NCBI GenBank assembly: GCA_011365055.1 | Contig: RDOG01000004.1 | Location: forward strand, 248,001 to 312,000 | DNA from: Promethearchaeota archaeon | GTDB lineage: Archaea > Asgardarchaeota > Lokiarchaeia > Helarchaeales > RDOG01 | Direction of reading: 5' to 3' | DNA length: 64,000 bases | Shown here: positions 47,663-56,611 of the stretch, piece by piece | Layout: every line of letters begins with the position of its first letter | How positions within the stretch are numbered: position 1 is the stretch's first letter | Notes under the pieces: model-generated | What the model was told of the DNA's origin: nothing | Database searches by the model: none | Seen by the model: only the letters and a program-made list of their open reading frames with translations | Position numbers and translations under genes: made by a program

Positions 47663-49186
47663 ATGAAAAAATCAATATTTTTAATTTTTCTTCTGATAAT
47701 ACCTATAAGCATAGGATTATTCATAGGATTACCAAGTAACCTTTCAACAACGTCATTAGAAAAAACAGACATAAATTTAGATTCTTTAGAATTGGGAGAA
47801 GTTGATCAATATATTAATCTTGCTACTGGTGCTAAGCGTAGTCTCGCATATCTGAATGGTTATATGTGGATCGTTAATTATGGAGAGAATAATATTAGTC
47901 AATGTAATATTGCTCAAGGCTCGATTGTGTCTACTATTGTATTATCTTTTCAACCTTATGGAATAACGACAGATGGAACTTACCTTTACGTTTCGGTTTT
48001 TGATACTGATAATGGTACCATTTTTAAACTATCAACTGATGGATCGATCATTTCAAACATCACTTTTTCCTCAAAAGGTTTAATTCGGGGTTTAGCTTGG
48101 CTTGATGGCTATATCTGGGCATATCAAAATTCACCTTCTAGACTTTTCAAAATTCATCCAACAACAGCAGCAATAAGTGCTAATTACACAATTGAAACCT
48201 TATATGACATTACAGCTTATAACGGATATGTTTGGTGTCTTGCTCCATCATCAGATCATATATTTGCGGTTAATCCAACTTCTGGAAGAATAATGGAATC
48301 CTTTAGATTTACTGCTTCATATGAATATGGTTTAACGCATAATGGAACTAATTTTATAATGGGATACTACCTTGATAACGATACGCTTTCGGTCTTCAAC
48401 AATCCAACGCAAATTGGTGAGATATATAATCGCTTTGATTTGTCATTAGTGAATCCTAAGGATATTACATGGAACGGGACACATTATTTTGTTGTAGATA
48501 TCTATGAAAATTTGGTTTCTGTGATTCATGATGGATCCTATGAGAATGAATACAATTTTTCTTTATCCTTCATTCCATATGGCATCACACGGTATGGAAA
48601 TTATTTACTAATTTCAGCATATGCATCTCCGTATAAAATCTACAAATATACGTTTGATGGCACGTACGTTTCAGAATACGCAGCGTTAGGCTTACAAATT
48701 GATGGATTAGCTTATGATGGAACGCACGTGTGGGCTTCATTTGATGAAGGCTCAAATAGTTATATTGCAAAACTAAGCACGACGGATTTTACGGAAATCG
48801 AACGTCATGTAATAGAAGATGCAGGTGGAATAACATACGATAATAAAAATGGCGTGTTATGGATAGTAGCTTGGTCAACAAATAAACTTGTCCAATATAG
48901 CTTAGCGGGAACGGCCACTGGCGTTTCCGTAGATAGCCCTCAGGTGTCTGGGGAATGGGGAATAACTTTTAATGGCGTACACTTAATTGTAACAGATGCT
49001 ACTCTTGATGTAGCATATAAGGTGATCATATCTCTTCCTTCAGCTTCAACTCCTACTTCTCCGTCAATCCCCGGCTTCGAATTATTTTTCGTTTTGATAT
49101 CCATGATATCTCTAATTGGAATGGTGTTCATTGGAAAGAAAATGAAAGGGTTTCATCAGAAGAATTCAGCAAAAAATATCTTCTAA
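47663..49186 (+). CDS. Secreted beta-propeller protein with C-terminal PGF-type sorting signal
   Basis: 507 residues. Residues 1-30 are a signal peptide ('KKSIFLIFLLIIPISIGLFI'). The body has repeated 'L-x-W/Y-D/N-G-x-x-W' and 'G-I-T-x-D/N-G-x-x-L' units, for example 'RGLAWLDGYIWAYQN' and 'GLAYDGTHVWASFDEG', as in NHL/YncE-like propellers. The C-terminus is 'SPSIPGFELFF', a hydrophobic helix and 'GKKMK', matching the PGF-type signal at 28.1 kb. It would be exported and possibly archaeosortase-processed. Ligand unknown. Confidence 0.82.
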   Translation: MKKSIFLIFLLIIPISIGLFIGLPSNLSTTSLEKTDINLDSLELGEVDQYINLATGAKRSLAYLNGYMWIVNYGENNISQCNIAQGSIVSTIVLSFQPYGITTDGTYLYVSVFDTDNGTIFKLSTDGSIISNITFSSKGLIRGLAWLDGYIWAYQNSPSRLFKIHPTTAAISANYTIETLYDITAYNGYVWCLAPSSDHIFAVNPTSGRIMESFRFTASYEYGLTHNGTNFIMGYYLDNDTLSVFNNPTQIGEIYNRFDLSLVNPKDITWNGTHYFVVDIYENLVSVIHDGSYENEYNFSLSFIPYGITRYGNYLLISAYASPYKIYKYTFDGTYVSEYAALGLQIDGLAYDGTHVWASFDEGSNSYIAKLSTTDFTEIERHVIEDAGGITYDNKNGVLWIVAWSTNKLVQYSLAGTATGVSVDSPQVSGEWGITFNGVHLIVTDATLDVAYKVIISLPSASTPTSPSIPGFELFFVLISMISLIGMVFIGKKMKGFHQKNSAKNIF

Positions 49187-49788
49187 TTTTTTTTATTTTT
49201 TTCAAATATAACAATTGATTGAAATTTTTTTTTCTATCGTCCTATTTTTCTACTTTAAAAGATGATTATTTTTTTAACATTTATTGCAATGATTTGGATA
49301 TCTGAAATTTTTGGATAACAAGCATCCAGATGCCAATTAATTTTTTTCTTAAAGAAATCTTCTAAATAATCCTATTCAAAGCTTAATTCGTCGTAAAATA
49401 TTTGTTTGATTTCCTAATTAATGTAAAATAGATAAACAATCATCTATCCATAATGATCTTTTAATGTAAAAATTTAGTCGTGATTAATTTTAATGTTATC
49501 AAGCATAATTTGATCCAATACGATTGTTGTATCATAAAATGGGATTATTGAAGATACGATAAGAAATGTTTATTATAAAAAGGTGACAGCAATCATCTCC
49601 CCATATTTTAGTTACGATTTGAGTCAAAAACCTAAAAATAAAAAATAATTGAATAAATGAGAACAATAAGAAATCAAATACGATGGGGAGGAGGGGGACC
49701 AATTAATTATAATTGCTGTATTTCTTCAAAAATTTAAAGATAGTATTAATAAAATAATTACATTCAAACCTTAAATTTTATTTATTTC
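49187..49788. other. Gene-free spacer with a G-rich tract
   Basis: About 600 bases between a plus-strand gene and the 3' end of selD. No credible gene. The plus strand has GGGGAGGAGGGGG at 49685-49697, resembling the G-rich tract at 17915-17939 in an otherwise very AT-rich setting. Confidence 0.45.
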
Positions 49789-49857
49789 GGGTGGTGTCGT
49801 GGGCAGGACACGATTCTCAAACTTGATTAAAATTTTCTCAAGTTTTCATTGACACCC
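49789..49857 (-). promoter_or_regulatory. SECIS element of selD, three-way junction
   Basis: Outer helix GGGTG/CACCC (49853-49857 with 49789-49793). Arm 1 is an 8-bp perfect stem AAACUUGA/UCAAGUUU (49838-49845 with 49819-49826) with AUGA immediately 5', GA immediately 3' and an 11-nt loop starting GAAAA. Arm 2 is the hairpin GUGUC/GACAC (49807-49811 with 49794-49798). The element begins at the TAG stop codon. It has the layout of a eukaryotic SECIS and matches the two others in this window. Confidence 0.82.
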
Positions 49858-50903
49858 TAGAATTTAGATATTTCAAGAATTTCTGCATCTTCAGCAATAT
49901 TGAATTTACCAGTTCCCTCAATAACAATTCCAATTTCATAATTTTCGACGTTAAATTTCTTCAATTCAGCAAGTAATTGGTCTTTTTGATCATCAGATAC
50001 AGCCATTAGCATTCCACCAGCAGTTTCATGACCATGACCTTCTTCCAAACGGTATCCGCTCATATCTGAAACAACTAATGCACCTTTAATAACTGGTAGA
50101 GATTGAATAAAAATGTCTAATTTTGTATTAGCAATCATTTCTGAAGAATGGCCGTGTAATCCAAATCCAGTCACGTCGGTTGCAGCATTTGCGCTTGAAT
50201 TTTCCAAAGCTCGTGCTACTGGTTTATTACTAGTCGTCATTATTTTAACTGCCATGTCAATCATTTGTTGCACTTCTGTTTTAGTCAACCCTTCATGTAA
50301 TATTTCCGCAAATTCAGGGACTTTTTTGATTCGATATGCCGCCATGGCAGGCTGAATTCCTAATGGTTTTGTTAATATTAAAGAATCTCCTACTTTCGCG
50401 CCTTTAAGATAAATAATTTTATCTAATAGTCCAAATCCCGTCACTGCTCCACCAAGTAACGGTTCAGGATTGTGAATTGTCTGACCTCCAACGATATAAG
50501 TTCCATCATTCTTACAAAAATCTGAAAATCCCTGCATTAATTTACGCCCAATTTCAAAGGGCATGTCATTTGGCATTGCAATGAATGCCAAAACGGATAA
50601 AATTTTAGAAATCCCCATCGCGTAAATGTCATTAAGCGCGTTACACGCGGTGATTTTACCTTGAATGATGGGATCATCGTGGATGGGAGTGAAAATATCA
50701 ATGGATTGTATCAATGCTTCTTTATCATTAACTGGAATTACTGCAGCATCGTCTTCTAAACTTTTTAAGAGAACTTCGCTCATATTTATTGATTTTAGAT
50801 CCAAACCTTTGAGTAAATCGATTAGTTCTATTTGATCAACCTTACAAGATCATCCGTGAACGCTTACTTTTTCGGTAAGCCGATAATCTTCCGTATGTTT
50901 CAC
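49857..50903 (-). CDS. selD: Selenide, water dikinase (selenophosphate synthetase), a selenoprotein
   Basis: 348 residues from GTG 50903 (TTG 50909 is possible; GGAGG overlaps this GTG and no ATG is present upstream of the TGA). Sec18 is encoded by TGA at 50850-50852 in 'SVHGUSCKVD', the active-site position that is Cys in E. coli (GCGCK) and Sec in human SEPHS2. Later motifs include 'DDAAVIPVNDKEALIQSID', 'GKITACNALNDIYAMGI', 'GGQTIHNPEP' and 'DVTGFGLHGHSSEM'. It makes selenophosphate from ATP and selenide for Sec-tRNA. Its product is needed to make itself and the two Hdr-operon selenoproteins. Confidence 0.95.
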
Positions 50904-51001
50904 CTCCAAAATTATCTAATGAATTTATACAAATATCAACATTAAAAATTTATTAAACGTATAAAAGATATTATTTTAATATTGAAGAGGAAAAATCTTG
51001 G

Positions 51002-51169
51002 ATGGTAGAATTGAATAATATTGAAAAAATGTGCATGCTATCTAATTTTTACTTGAAATACATGAAGGAAAATTCAGGTTCTACTCCAGAAAAGCCTCCT
51101 ATATTGCTCACAAGAGAGCAACACGATAATTTACTAAAATTCTACAGTAAACAAGGAAAAAAATTGTAG
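51002..51169 (+). CDS. 55-residue protein preceding a nucleotidyltransferase
   Basis: ATG 51002 to TAG 51167-51169. The upstream 'GAAGAGGAAAAATCTTGG' includes GAGGA. The product contains 'MCMLSNFYLKYMKENSGSTP' and ends 'LLTREQHDNLLKFYSKQGKK'. It lies 12 bases before the nucleotidyltransferase gene. The size and arrangement resemble small antitoxin-nucleotidyltransferase pairs, but no known antitoxin family is recognised. Confidence 0.55.
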   Translation: MVELNNIEKMCMLSNFYLKYMKENSGSTPEKPPILLTREQHDNLLKFYSKQGKKL

Positions 51170-51181
51170 GAAATTAATTAA

Positions 51182-51748
51182 ATGGATAAACTAGAGGATT
51201 TTTTATTAACAATTAATAAAAAACTAAAGGATTTGAAGATTAATTTTCTTTTTTCTGGAGCGCTTGCAGCAAACCTTTATAGATCAGTTCCTCGAGCAAC
51301 AATGGATATTGATATCGCCATTCCATTTAATGAAAAAGTCCTACGAAGAATTAAAGATAATTTTGGGGATTTTGAGCCTGAAGATTGGGACGTAGTGGAA
51401 AAAAGGTTAGAGATTAAAGATAAACTTTCTGATGTGATTATCCCGGAATTTGTACGCTTTAAGCATGAATCAGGAATAGTTATAGATTTTTTTCCTATTT
51501 ATGAAAACTTTTTAAAACGAAAACGAACTGCTTCAATTATTGAATCAAAAATTGAAGTGATTGGGCCAGAAGATCTAATTATTTTAAAAAGTATTTATTA
51601 TCGATATAAAGACAGAGATGATATTGAAAATATTATTGGAAATTTTGAGATTAAACTGGATATCAATTATTTAATGAAAGAATTAGAAGAATATGGAAAA
51701 CAGGATATCATAAATTTAATTAAAAAACTTCGTTTGGACGAAAAATAA
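51182..51748 (+). CDS. Nucleotidyltransferase-fold protein (MNT/AbiEii-like)
   Basis: 188 residues. It has the nucleotidyltransferase core with 'FLFSGALAANLYRSVPRATM' and the metal-binding D-x-D at 42 and 44 (MDIDIAIPF), then 'VIDFFPIYE' with a further acidic residue and 'GPEDLIILKSIYYRYKDRDD', typical of DUF6036/AbiEii-type enzymes. It could nucleotidylate RNA or protein. With the 55-residue ORF it may form a toxin-antitoxin-like unit; this is inference. Its expression direction opposes the flanking genes. Confidence 0.75.
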   Translation: MDKLEDFLLTINKKLKDLKINFLFSGALAANLYRSVPRATMDIDIAIPFNEKVLRRIKDNFGDFEPEDWDVVEKRLEIKDKLSDVIIPEFVRFKHESGIVIDFFPIYENFLKRKRTASIIESKIEVIGPEDLIILKSIYYRYKDRDDIENIIGNFEIKLDINYLMKELEEYGKQDIINLIKKLRLDEK

Positions 51749-51787
51749 TTCTTTATAGTTAAAATATAATGACATGGACTTGTCAAG

Positions 51788-52735
51788 TTATCTATTTGTA
51801 TAAACAAAATCTTCTACTTCTTGTAATGAACACATTCCTGTTCGAGCACCTATTTTTAAGCAATTTAAGGCACCAGCAGCATTCGAAACTTCTGCTATTT
51901 TTATATAATCCCAACCTTTTAAAAAGCCAACAGTAAAAGCTGCATTAAAAGCATCACCAGCTCCAGTAACATCAACAGGATTAATTTTAAATGCGGGAAA
52001 TATTTTTTGCTGAATGTTTGTTCCTTTTCTATATGTTATCATACAACCTTCTCCACCTAAGGTAACAGCAATTAGTTTTAAATTCCTTTTTTTCTTCATT
52101 ATTACCTTAGCTGCATCTGCAGGATATCTTTCCCCAGTTAATTCTGTAATCCCTAATTTTTGTGGAACGAGGAGGTCAACATAATCTAAAAATTTTAATA
52201 TCTGATCTTTGCCATGGGCAGAAATAACTTGTTTTTCTAAATCAAATGAAATTAGAATTTCGTCACCTTTATTCTTTCGAGCTTCTTGAACAATATAATC
52301 AGAGGCCTCTTTATGAACGCATGTAGTATGAATCAATTTAGCATTTAATATATATTCCATGTCGATATCTTGAGGGATATCAAGTCTAGTACCCATAAAG
52401 AAGGGAGATTGAATGATAGCTTTATCACCATCATCAGTTAAAAGTATGAAATTTGTGGCAGAACTAGTATTCTTTACCTTGATTAAAGTTGTATCTACAC
52501 CTTCTTTCTTAAAATCTTGTAATAATATATTTCCTGCTTCATCATTACCTAATGCACCAACAAATCCTGCCGAAAAGAGTCCAAGCCTAGCAACACCAGT
52601 TACATAGTTAGCTGTAACCCCACCAGGTAAAAAAGTATATTGTTTTGCATCTACTTTTTCATCGGGTTCAGGAAAGTGAGGGACGGAAGCAATCATATCC
52701 AAAGCAGCAGCCCCAACTCCTAAAATATCAACCAT
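51788..52735 (-). CDS. PfkB-family carbohydrate kinase
   Basis: 315 residues from ATG 52735 (GAGTGATTGAAA upstream). The ribokinase fold has the N-terminal signature 'LPGGVTANYVTGVARLG' and the C-terminal 'PVDVTGAGDAFNAAFTVGFL', with the catalytic Asp in GAGD. It phosphorylates a sugar, nucleoside or sugar phosphate; the substrate is not fixed by sequence. It lies 16 bases after the hexuloisomerase gene, so a sugar-phosphate role in one operon is plausible. Confidence 0.9.
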   Translation of the reverse strand: MVDILGVGAAALDMIASVPHFPEPDEKVDAKQYTFLPGGVTANYVTGVARLGLFSAGFVGALGNDEAGNILLQDFKKEGVDTTLIKVKNTSSATNFILLTDDGDKAIIQSPFFMGTRLDIPQDIDMEYILNAKLIHTTCVHKEASDYIVQEARKNKGDEILISFDLEKQVISAHGKDQILKFLDYVDLLVPQKLGITELTGERYPADAAKVIMKKKRNLKLIAVTLGGEGCMITYRKGTNIQQKIFPAFKINPVDVTGAGDAFNAAFTVGFLKGWDYIKIAEVSNAAGALNCLKIGARTGMCSLQEVEDFVYTNR

Positions 52736-52751
52736 TTTCAATCACTCTAAT

Positions 52752-53303
52752 TTATTCTAATGAAGCATGCCGCTGATCAATTTCTTTTTCTGGAATGTTG
52801 AATTTATCCATAATTAATCTCGCAACTGCATCTGTAAAAGCTAAAGTTGCAGAATCAAATAAACTTGTATAAGGAGCTAATGATTTTTCTTTAGAAATTT
52901 TAGTCTTACTTTTTAGATCAAACACTAAATCTGAAAACCTAGCAATTTCACATTCAGGATTACTTGTGATTAAAATCAATTTACCAGCAATCTTTTTTGC
53001 ACCATTAGCAATGGCTTGGGTGCTTAAAGTGCTCCCTGAACCAGATATGAGAATCACGCAATCATTATTAGTAAACCGTTTCGTTACTGCATCTGAAATA
53101 AAACAAGATTCAAAGCCCAAGTGCATTAAGCGTTGAGCAAAGCAACGTCCGATAAACCCTGATCTGCCAGCACCATATATAAAAGTCATCCTCGAATTTT
53201 TTATTAAAAAAATGAATTTTTCCAAATCATCTATGTCTATTATTTCGGAAACTTTTATTATATTAGTAGCAATTTCTTTTAACGTGAGGCTAAACTTTTC
53301 CAT
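52752..53303 (-). CDS. 6-phospho-3-hexuloisomerase-like SIS-domain protein
   Basis: 183 residues. It is a single SIS domain with 'FIYGAGRSGFIGRCFAQRLM', 'VILISGSGSTLSTQAIANGAKK', 'TSNPECEIARFSDLV' and a C-terminal His-containing tail ('EKEIDQRHASLE'), all typical of PHI/HxlB. PHI interconverts hexulose-6-phosphate and fructose-6-phosphate in the RuMP pathway, which many archaea use to make ribose-5-phosphate. The partner synthase HPS is not in the window. Confidence 0.88.
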   Translation of the reverse strand: MEKFSLTLKEIATNIIKVSEIIDIDDLEKFIFLIKNSRMTFIYGAGRSGFIGRCFAQRLMHLGFESCFISDAVTKRFTNNDCVILISGSGSTLSTQAIANGAKKIAGKLILITSNPECEIARFSDLVFDLKSKTKISKEKSLAPYTSLFDSATLAFTDAVARLIMDKFNIPEKEIDQRHASLE

Positions 53304-53358
53304 ATCTTACATGATAGTGAATCCAATTATTTAATTTAATCGCTTAAAAAAAAAGAAA

Positions 53359-54948
53359 TTAGATATGAACACGGATTTTTTCTTTTACATATCGAAAAGC
53401 TTCTGAGACCTCGGATTTAGTTAGAGAGAGAATGGAAGGGATCGTATCATTTTTCACGTTTTCTTCCATTGTCTTATACACGCCTCGTACTAATACTATA
53501 ATTATTTGATTCATTATTCGATGCGCTAAATCATTTCCAAAAACCAGTCCATCGATATGTTCTGTCTGTCTCATTAGTTGATTCAAAGAAGTAATATATA
53601 TTTCCTTCATTAATTTAGGCATTTTCCACCAAGAGTTTCTATAAGAACTTTCTTTATCTTTTAATTGCCCCAAAGACATAAAGAATAATGGAAAGAACAT
53701 GCCAGGATATTTAGAAATTTTCTTGACAACTCGGAGGGTATCCTTCAAATCATCTTTTGTATCATCCATTCCTAAGATGATCGTTCCTGCAGGATAAATA
53801 TGGTGTTTGCAGAGTAATTTCCATCCGTCTAATACTACATCATGCCAATCATCTGGTTCAAATGGTGCAGTTTTTAAAGGCATGTATTTTATGATTTTAT
53901 TTATTGAACCTGTTTCAATACCTACTTGTAAAGAAGTAAAATTTTCTTTTGAAAGGTTTAATTCTTCACTGATTCGTTCAATTTGTTCAGGATTAGCTAA
54001 TGCACTTGCAATGCATCCGTGAGAAAGACCTACCTTTTTAACAGTCTTTATTTTTTTAACGGCTTGAATTAATTTTACTAATCCACCTCGAGGCACCCAA
54101 TCATGCATTTTATTTCCATATCTCAAACAATCTTCACTTAGAAGTCTGATTACACCTTCATTAGCAATTGAATTTCTTTTAGATTCAAGCAATATTTGGT
54201 CTTTTTCAAACCAATGAAAGTATCGCATTGTAGGATCGCAAAATTTGCAATGTCTATCACAACCACGTGATATTTCAATGATTCCATAATATGTAGGTTT
54301 TATAATCGGCAGAACTTGATTATTTACATCTTTTATTTTCTCAGTTTTTATAATTTTAGGTAATTTTTTACCTTGAAGCATTTTTTTAAATATTTCTGAA
54401 GCGATTTGTTCCCCATCACCTATTACAACACAATCGATCCCAAATTCTTCTTGTTTTTCAGGGATCAACTCAAATTGACACGCGCCGGATCCACCTAAAA
54501 TGATGGGTTTATCAAATTTTCGAATAGTAGAAATTAATTCTTCAAATTTAACTGCAGTATAAGGACGATTTTCTAAGAATTCTTTATTATTGTTATTTAA
54601 TATACCTCGTAATGTGGCACTGACAGGACCTAAACCAAGTGGATCCATGGTAGAAATTCCAAAAATTTCTACTTCTTCAATTAATTTATCAATCTTTTGA
54701 GGAGAAATTACCTTAGTTTCAATCCTATCGCGTAATAAAACAGCTTCTATCCTTCTTAAACTCAAAGGAGCGCGTATAACTTCAAATCCATCGTATGTTT
54801 CTATTTCATTAAAAAGTAATTTTTCCATTGGATATCTTAAAACAATTGGAACTTGCTCTTTTGGTATGGATGGAATGAATCCTGTTATAAAAAATCCAGC
54901 TCTTGGATTAATAAAACTTGTTTCATCAGAAGTCAAACATACTTGCAT
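53359..54948 (-). CDS. B12-binding-type radical SAM protein
   Basis: 529 residues. The N-terminal half looks like a degenerate cobalamin-binding domain ('FGISTMDPLGLGPVSATLRG', 'PIILGGSGACQFE', 'VVIGDGEQIASEIF'). The radical SAM core follows with C-x3-C-x2-C in 'SRGCDRHCKFCDPTM' (about 227-240) and a barrel containing 'LSEDCLRYGN' and 'LQVGIETGS'. It belongs to the B12-radical SAM superfamily, which includes methylthiotransferase-like and lipid- or cofactor-modifying enzymes. Substrate unknown. GGGGGATTTAG precedes the ATG. Confidence 0.85.
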   Translation of the reverse strand: MQVCLTSDETSFINPRAGFFITGFIPSIPKEQVPIVLRYPMEKLLFNEIETYDGFEVIRAPLSLRRIEAVLLRDRIETKVISPQKIDKLIEEVEIFGISTMDPLGLGPVSATLRGILNNNNKEFLENRPYTAVKFEELISTIRKFDKPIILGGSGACQFELIPEKQEEFGIDCVVIGDGEQIASEIFKKMLQGKKLPKIIKTEKIKDVNNQVLPIIKPTYYGIIEISRGCDRHCKFCDPTMRYFHWFEKDQILLESKRNSIANEGVIRLLSEDCLRYGNKMHDWVPRGGLVKLIQAVKKIKTVKKVGLSHGCIASALANPEQIERISEELNLSKENFTSLQVGIETGSINKIIKYMPLKTAPFEPDDWHDVVLDGWKLLCKHHIYPAGTIILGMDDTKDDLKDTLRVVKKISKYPGMFFPLFFMSLGQLKDKESSYRNSWWKMPKLMKEIYITSLNQLMRQTEHIDGLVFGNDLAHRIMNQIIIVLVRGVYKTMEENVKNDTIPSILSLTKSEVSEAFRYVKEKIRVHI

Positions 54949-55287
54949 CTAAATCCCCCAATTTATCGTATTTTTTTATTTATACCATCATCTACTTTAT
55001 GAAAGAATAAATAATTTGATAATTTTCGCTAGACAAAAAAATGTCCTCGAAATGCTAGTAAATTGATGTGTTTTATGGATATAAAACTATCGTTGCTGAC
55101 TTTTTTACAGATTTTCGAATTTATAAATTATGTCATATACTTGATAATAGTATAATATGTTAGCTTTATGACAAATTATTTAACAAAGAAAAAAAATCAT
55201 AAGATTATATTGAAGGCGAGTTGATAGATTTAATTAAATCTATCGATAAAACATCAAATATTTATTAAATAAGAAGGTTAGAGGTGC
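54949..55287. other. AT-rich divergent spacer
   Basis: About 340 bases between the divergent radical SAM gene and the truncated-duplicate ORF. No gene seen. It presumably holds both promoters, but no TATA element stands out from the background. Confidence 0.4.
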
Positions 55288-55404
55288 ATGATACATATTT
55301 ATGCGGAATTTTTAGAGGATTTATATTTAAATCCCCATCTACCGTTATTATCATTTATAAAATTTAAAAAAAATAAAGATGTAATATTTAAGGGAGTGTT
55401 TTAA
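55288..55404 (+). pseudogene. 38-codon truncated copy of the N-terminus of the next gene
   Basis: The product begins MIHIYAEFLEDLYLNPHLPL and aligns with the start of the following gene, MVHLYGEMSDDLYLKPFLPM, with about 14 of the first 22 residues identical or similar. It then diverges and stops at TAA, one base before the ATG of the full-length gene. GAGGTG precedes its ATG. It is either a decayed tandem duplicate or a short upstream ORF whose translation couples to the main gene. Confidence 0.6.
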
Positions 55405-55405
55405 A

Positions 55406-56551
55406 ATGGTACACTTATATGGAGAAATGTCAGATGACCTTTACTTAAAACCTTTCCTACCAATGTTATCAATTCTTTGGAAAGTATACAAGGAATTGGG
55501 GTGGGAAGGAGTAGATAATTATGAAGCAATGGGAACAGAATCTATTTATAAATTCTTTGAAACGCGATTAAACGAAAGCATATTCACGTCTCAAGATGTA
55601 TTATCCAATAGTATTCAAAATCCTGATAAAGTCCTATCCTATATTATAATGCTGCCAAATGTCTCGATTCGAAGTGATCTCTGTATAGGAACAATGAAGT
55701 TATTTACAGGTGAAAGTTGTGATGTTACATTTTGTACCGTGAGAGATGATGATAGTAGTGTTCTCTTATTACTAAATTGTCATGTAGAGGATGGAATACC
55801 TGTTGATTGGTTTATGATAAGAGAAGATGATGAAATTTTAAATAGAAGACATATGAAATTAGGACATAAATTACGAGATATCCCTAAAAAAGCAAAAAAC
55901 ATGAAAAAAGCGGCTTCGATAATGCAAGACGTGCTAAGAGATATTCGTAATGAAAGAACACCAGAATGGGCTCATGCTCAGTATTTTAGCGCAAACGTAC
56001 TTTCTTCTTGGGCGATCAATTTAATGTGCATACCATCAAATTATGAGAGTATTGGTGAAATGTATGATGGATGGGCAAGTAAAGAAAAATATGGTCTCCC
56101 AGATTATACCTTCGCATTATTACCCTTTCCTACTGCCTTTAACATGTTTTTTTTACAAGGAAGAGGAGATTTCATTAAAAAAATAGCAGGTCTAACCACA
56201 GAGACATTTTTATACATGCAACCTTGGGAAGAATATAACTATGAACTTATTAAAAGAAAAGTTCCTCATTTATTCAAGATATATAAAGAAGGAATAGAAT
56301 CAGAAGGAATACCTTTTCCAATTCAATCAGTAAATTCAGAATATCCAAATTTAAAAAAGCAAGATATCAATATTAAATTCGATAAAAATTATCCACAAGG
56401 GCCTAGGATTATGTTAGATGAATTAGAATTAGAATTTGATGAGTTTGCCAAAGGAGTCTATTTTGACATTAACCTTGATACAAAGCCCCAACAAGTTGGG
56501 AAAGACAGAATAATCTCAAAAGGAATAGGTAGAAGCACTGTATTTGTTTAA
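55406..56551 (+). CDS. Uncharacterised 381-residue protein
   Basis: AAGGGAGTGTTTTAAA precedes the ATG. The product starts MVHLYGEMSDDLYLKPFLPM and is a soluble alpha/beta protein. It contains 'DVTFCTVRDDDSSVLLLLNC', 'TPEWAHAQYFSANVLSSWAI' and a C-terminal acidic 'LDELELEFDEFAKG'. It has no signal peptide and no cofactor motif that I recognise. It is immediately preceded by a truncated copy of its own N-terminus. Confidence 0.75.
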   Translation: MVHLYGEMSDDLYLKPFLPMLSILWKVYKELGWEGVDNYEAMGTESIYKFFETRLNESIFTSQDVLSNSIQNPDKVLSYIIMLPNVSIRSDLCIGTMKLFTGESCDVTFCTVRDDDSSVLLLLNCHVEDGIPVDWFMIREDDEILNRRHMKLGHKLRDIPKKAKNMKKAASIMQDVLRDIRNERTPEWAHAQYFSANVLSSWAINLMCIPSNYESIGEMYDGWASKEKYGLPDYTFALLPFPTAFNMFFLQGRGDFIKKIAGLTTETFLYMQPWEEYNYELIKRKVPHLFKIYKEGIESEGIPFPIQSVNSEYPNLKKQDINIKFDKNYPQGPRIMLDELELEFDEFAKGVYFDINLDTKPQQVGKDRIISKGIGRSTVFV

Positions 56552-56611
56552 TTCTAATTCTTAGAAAGAATTTTTAATTTTTTTTTCTTGATTTTTTTAA
56601 TAACTTTAAAT

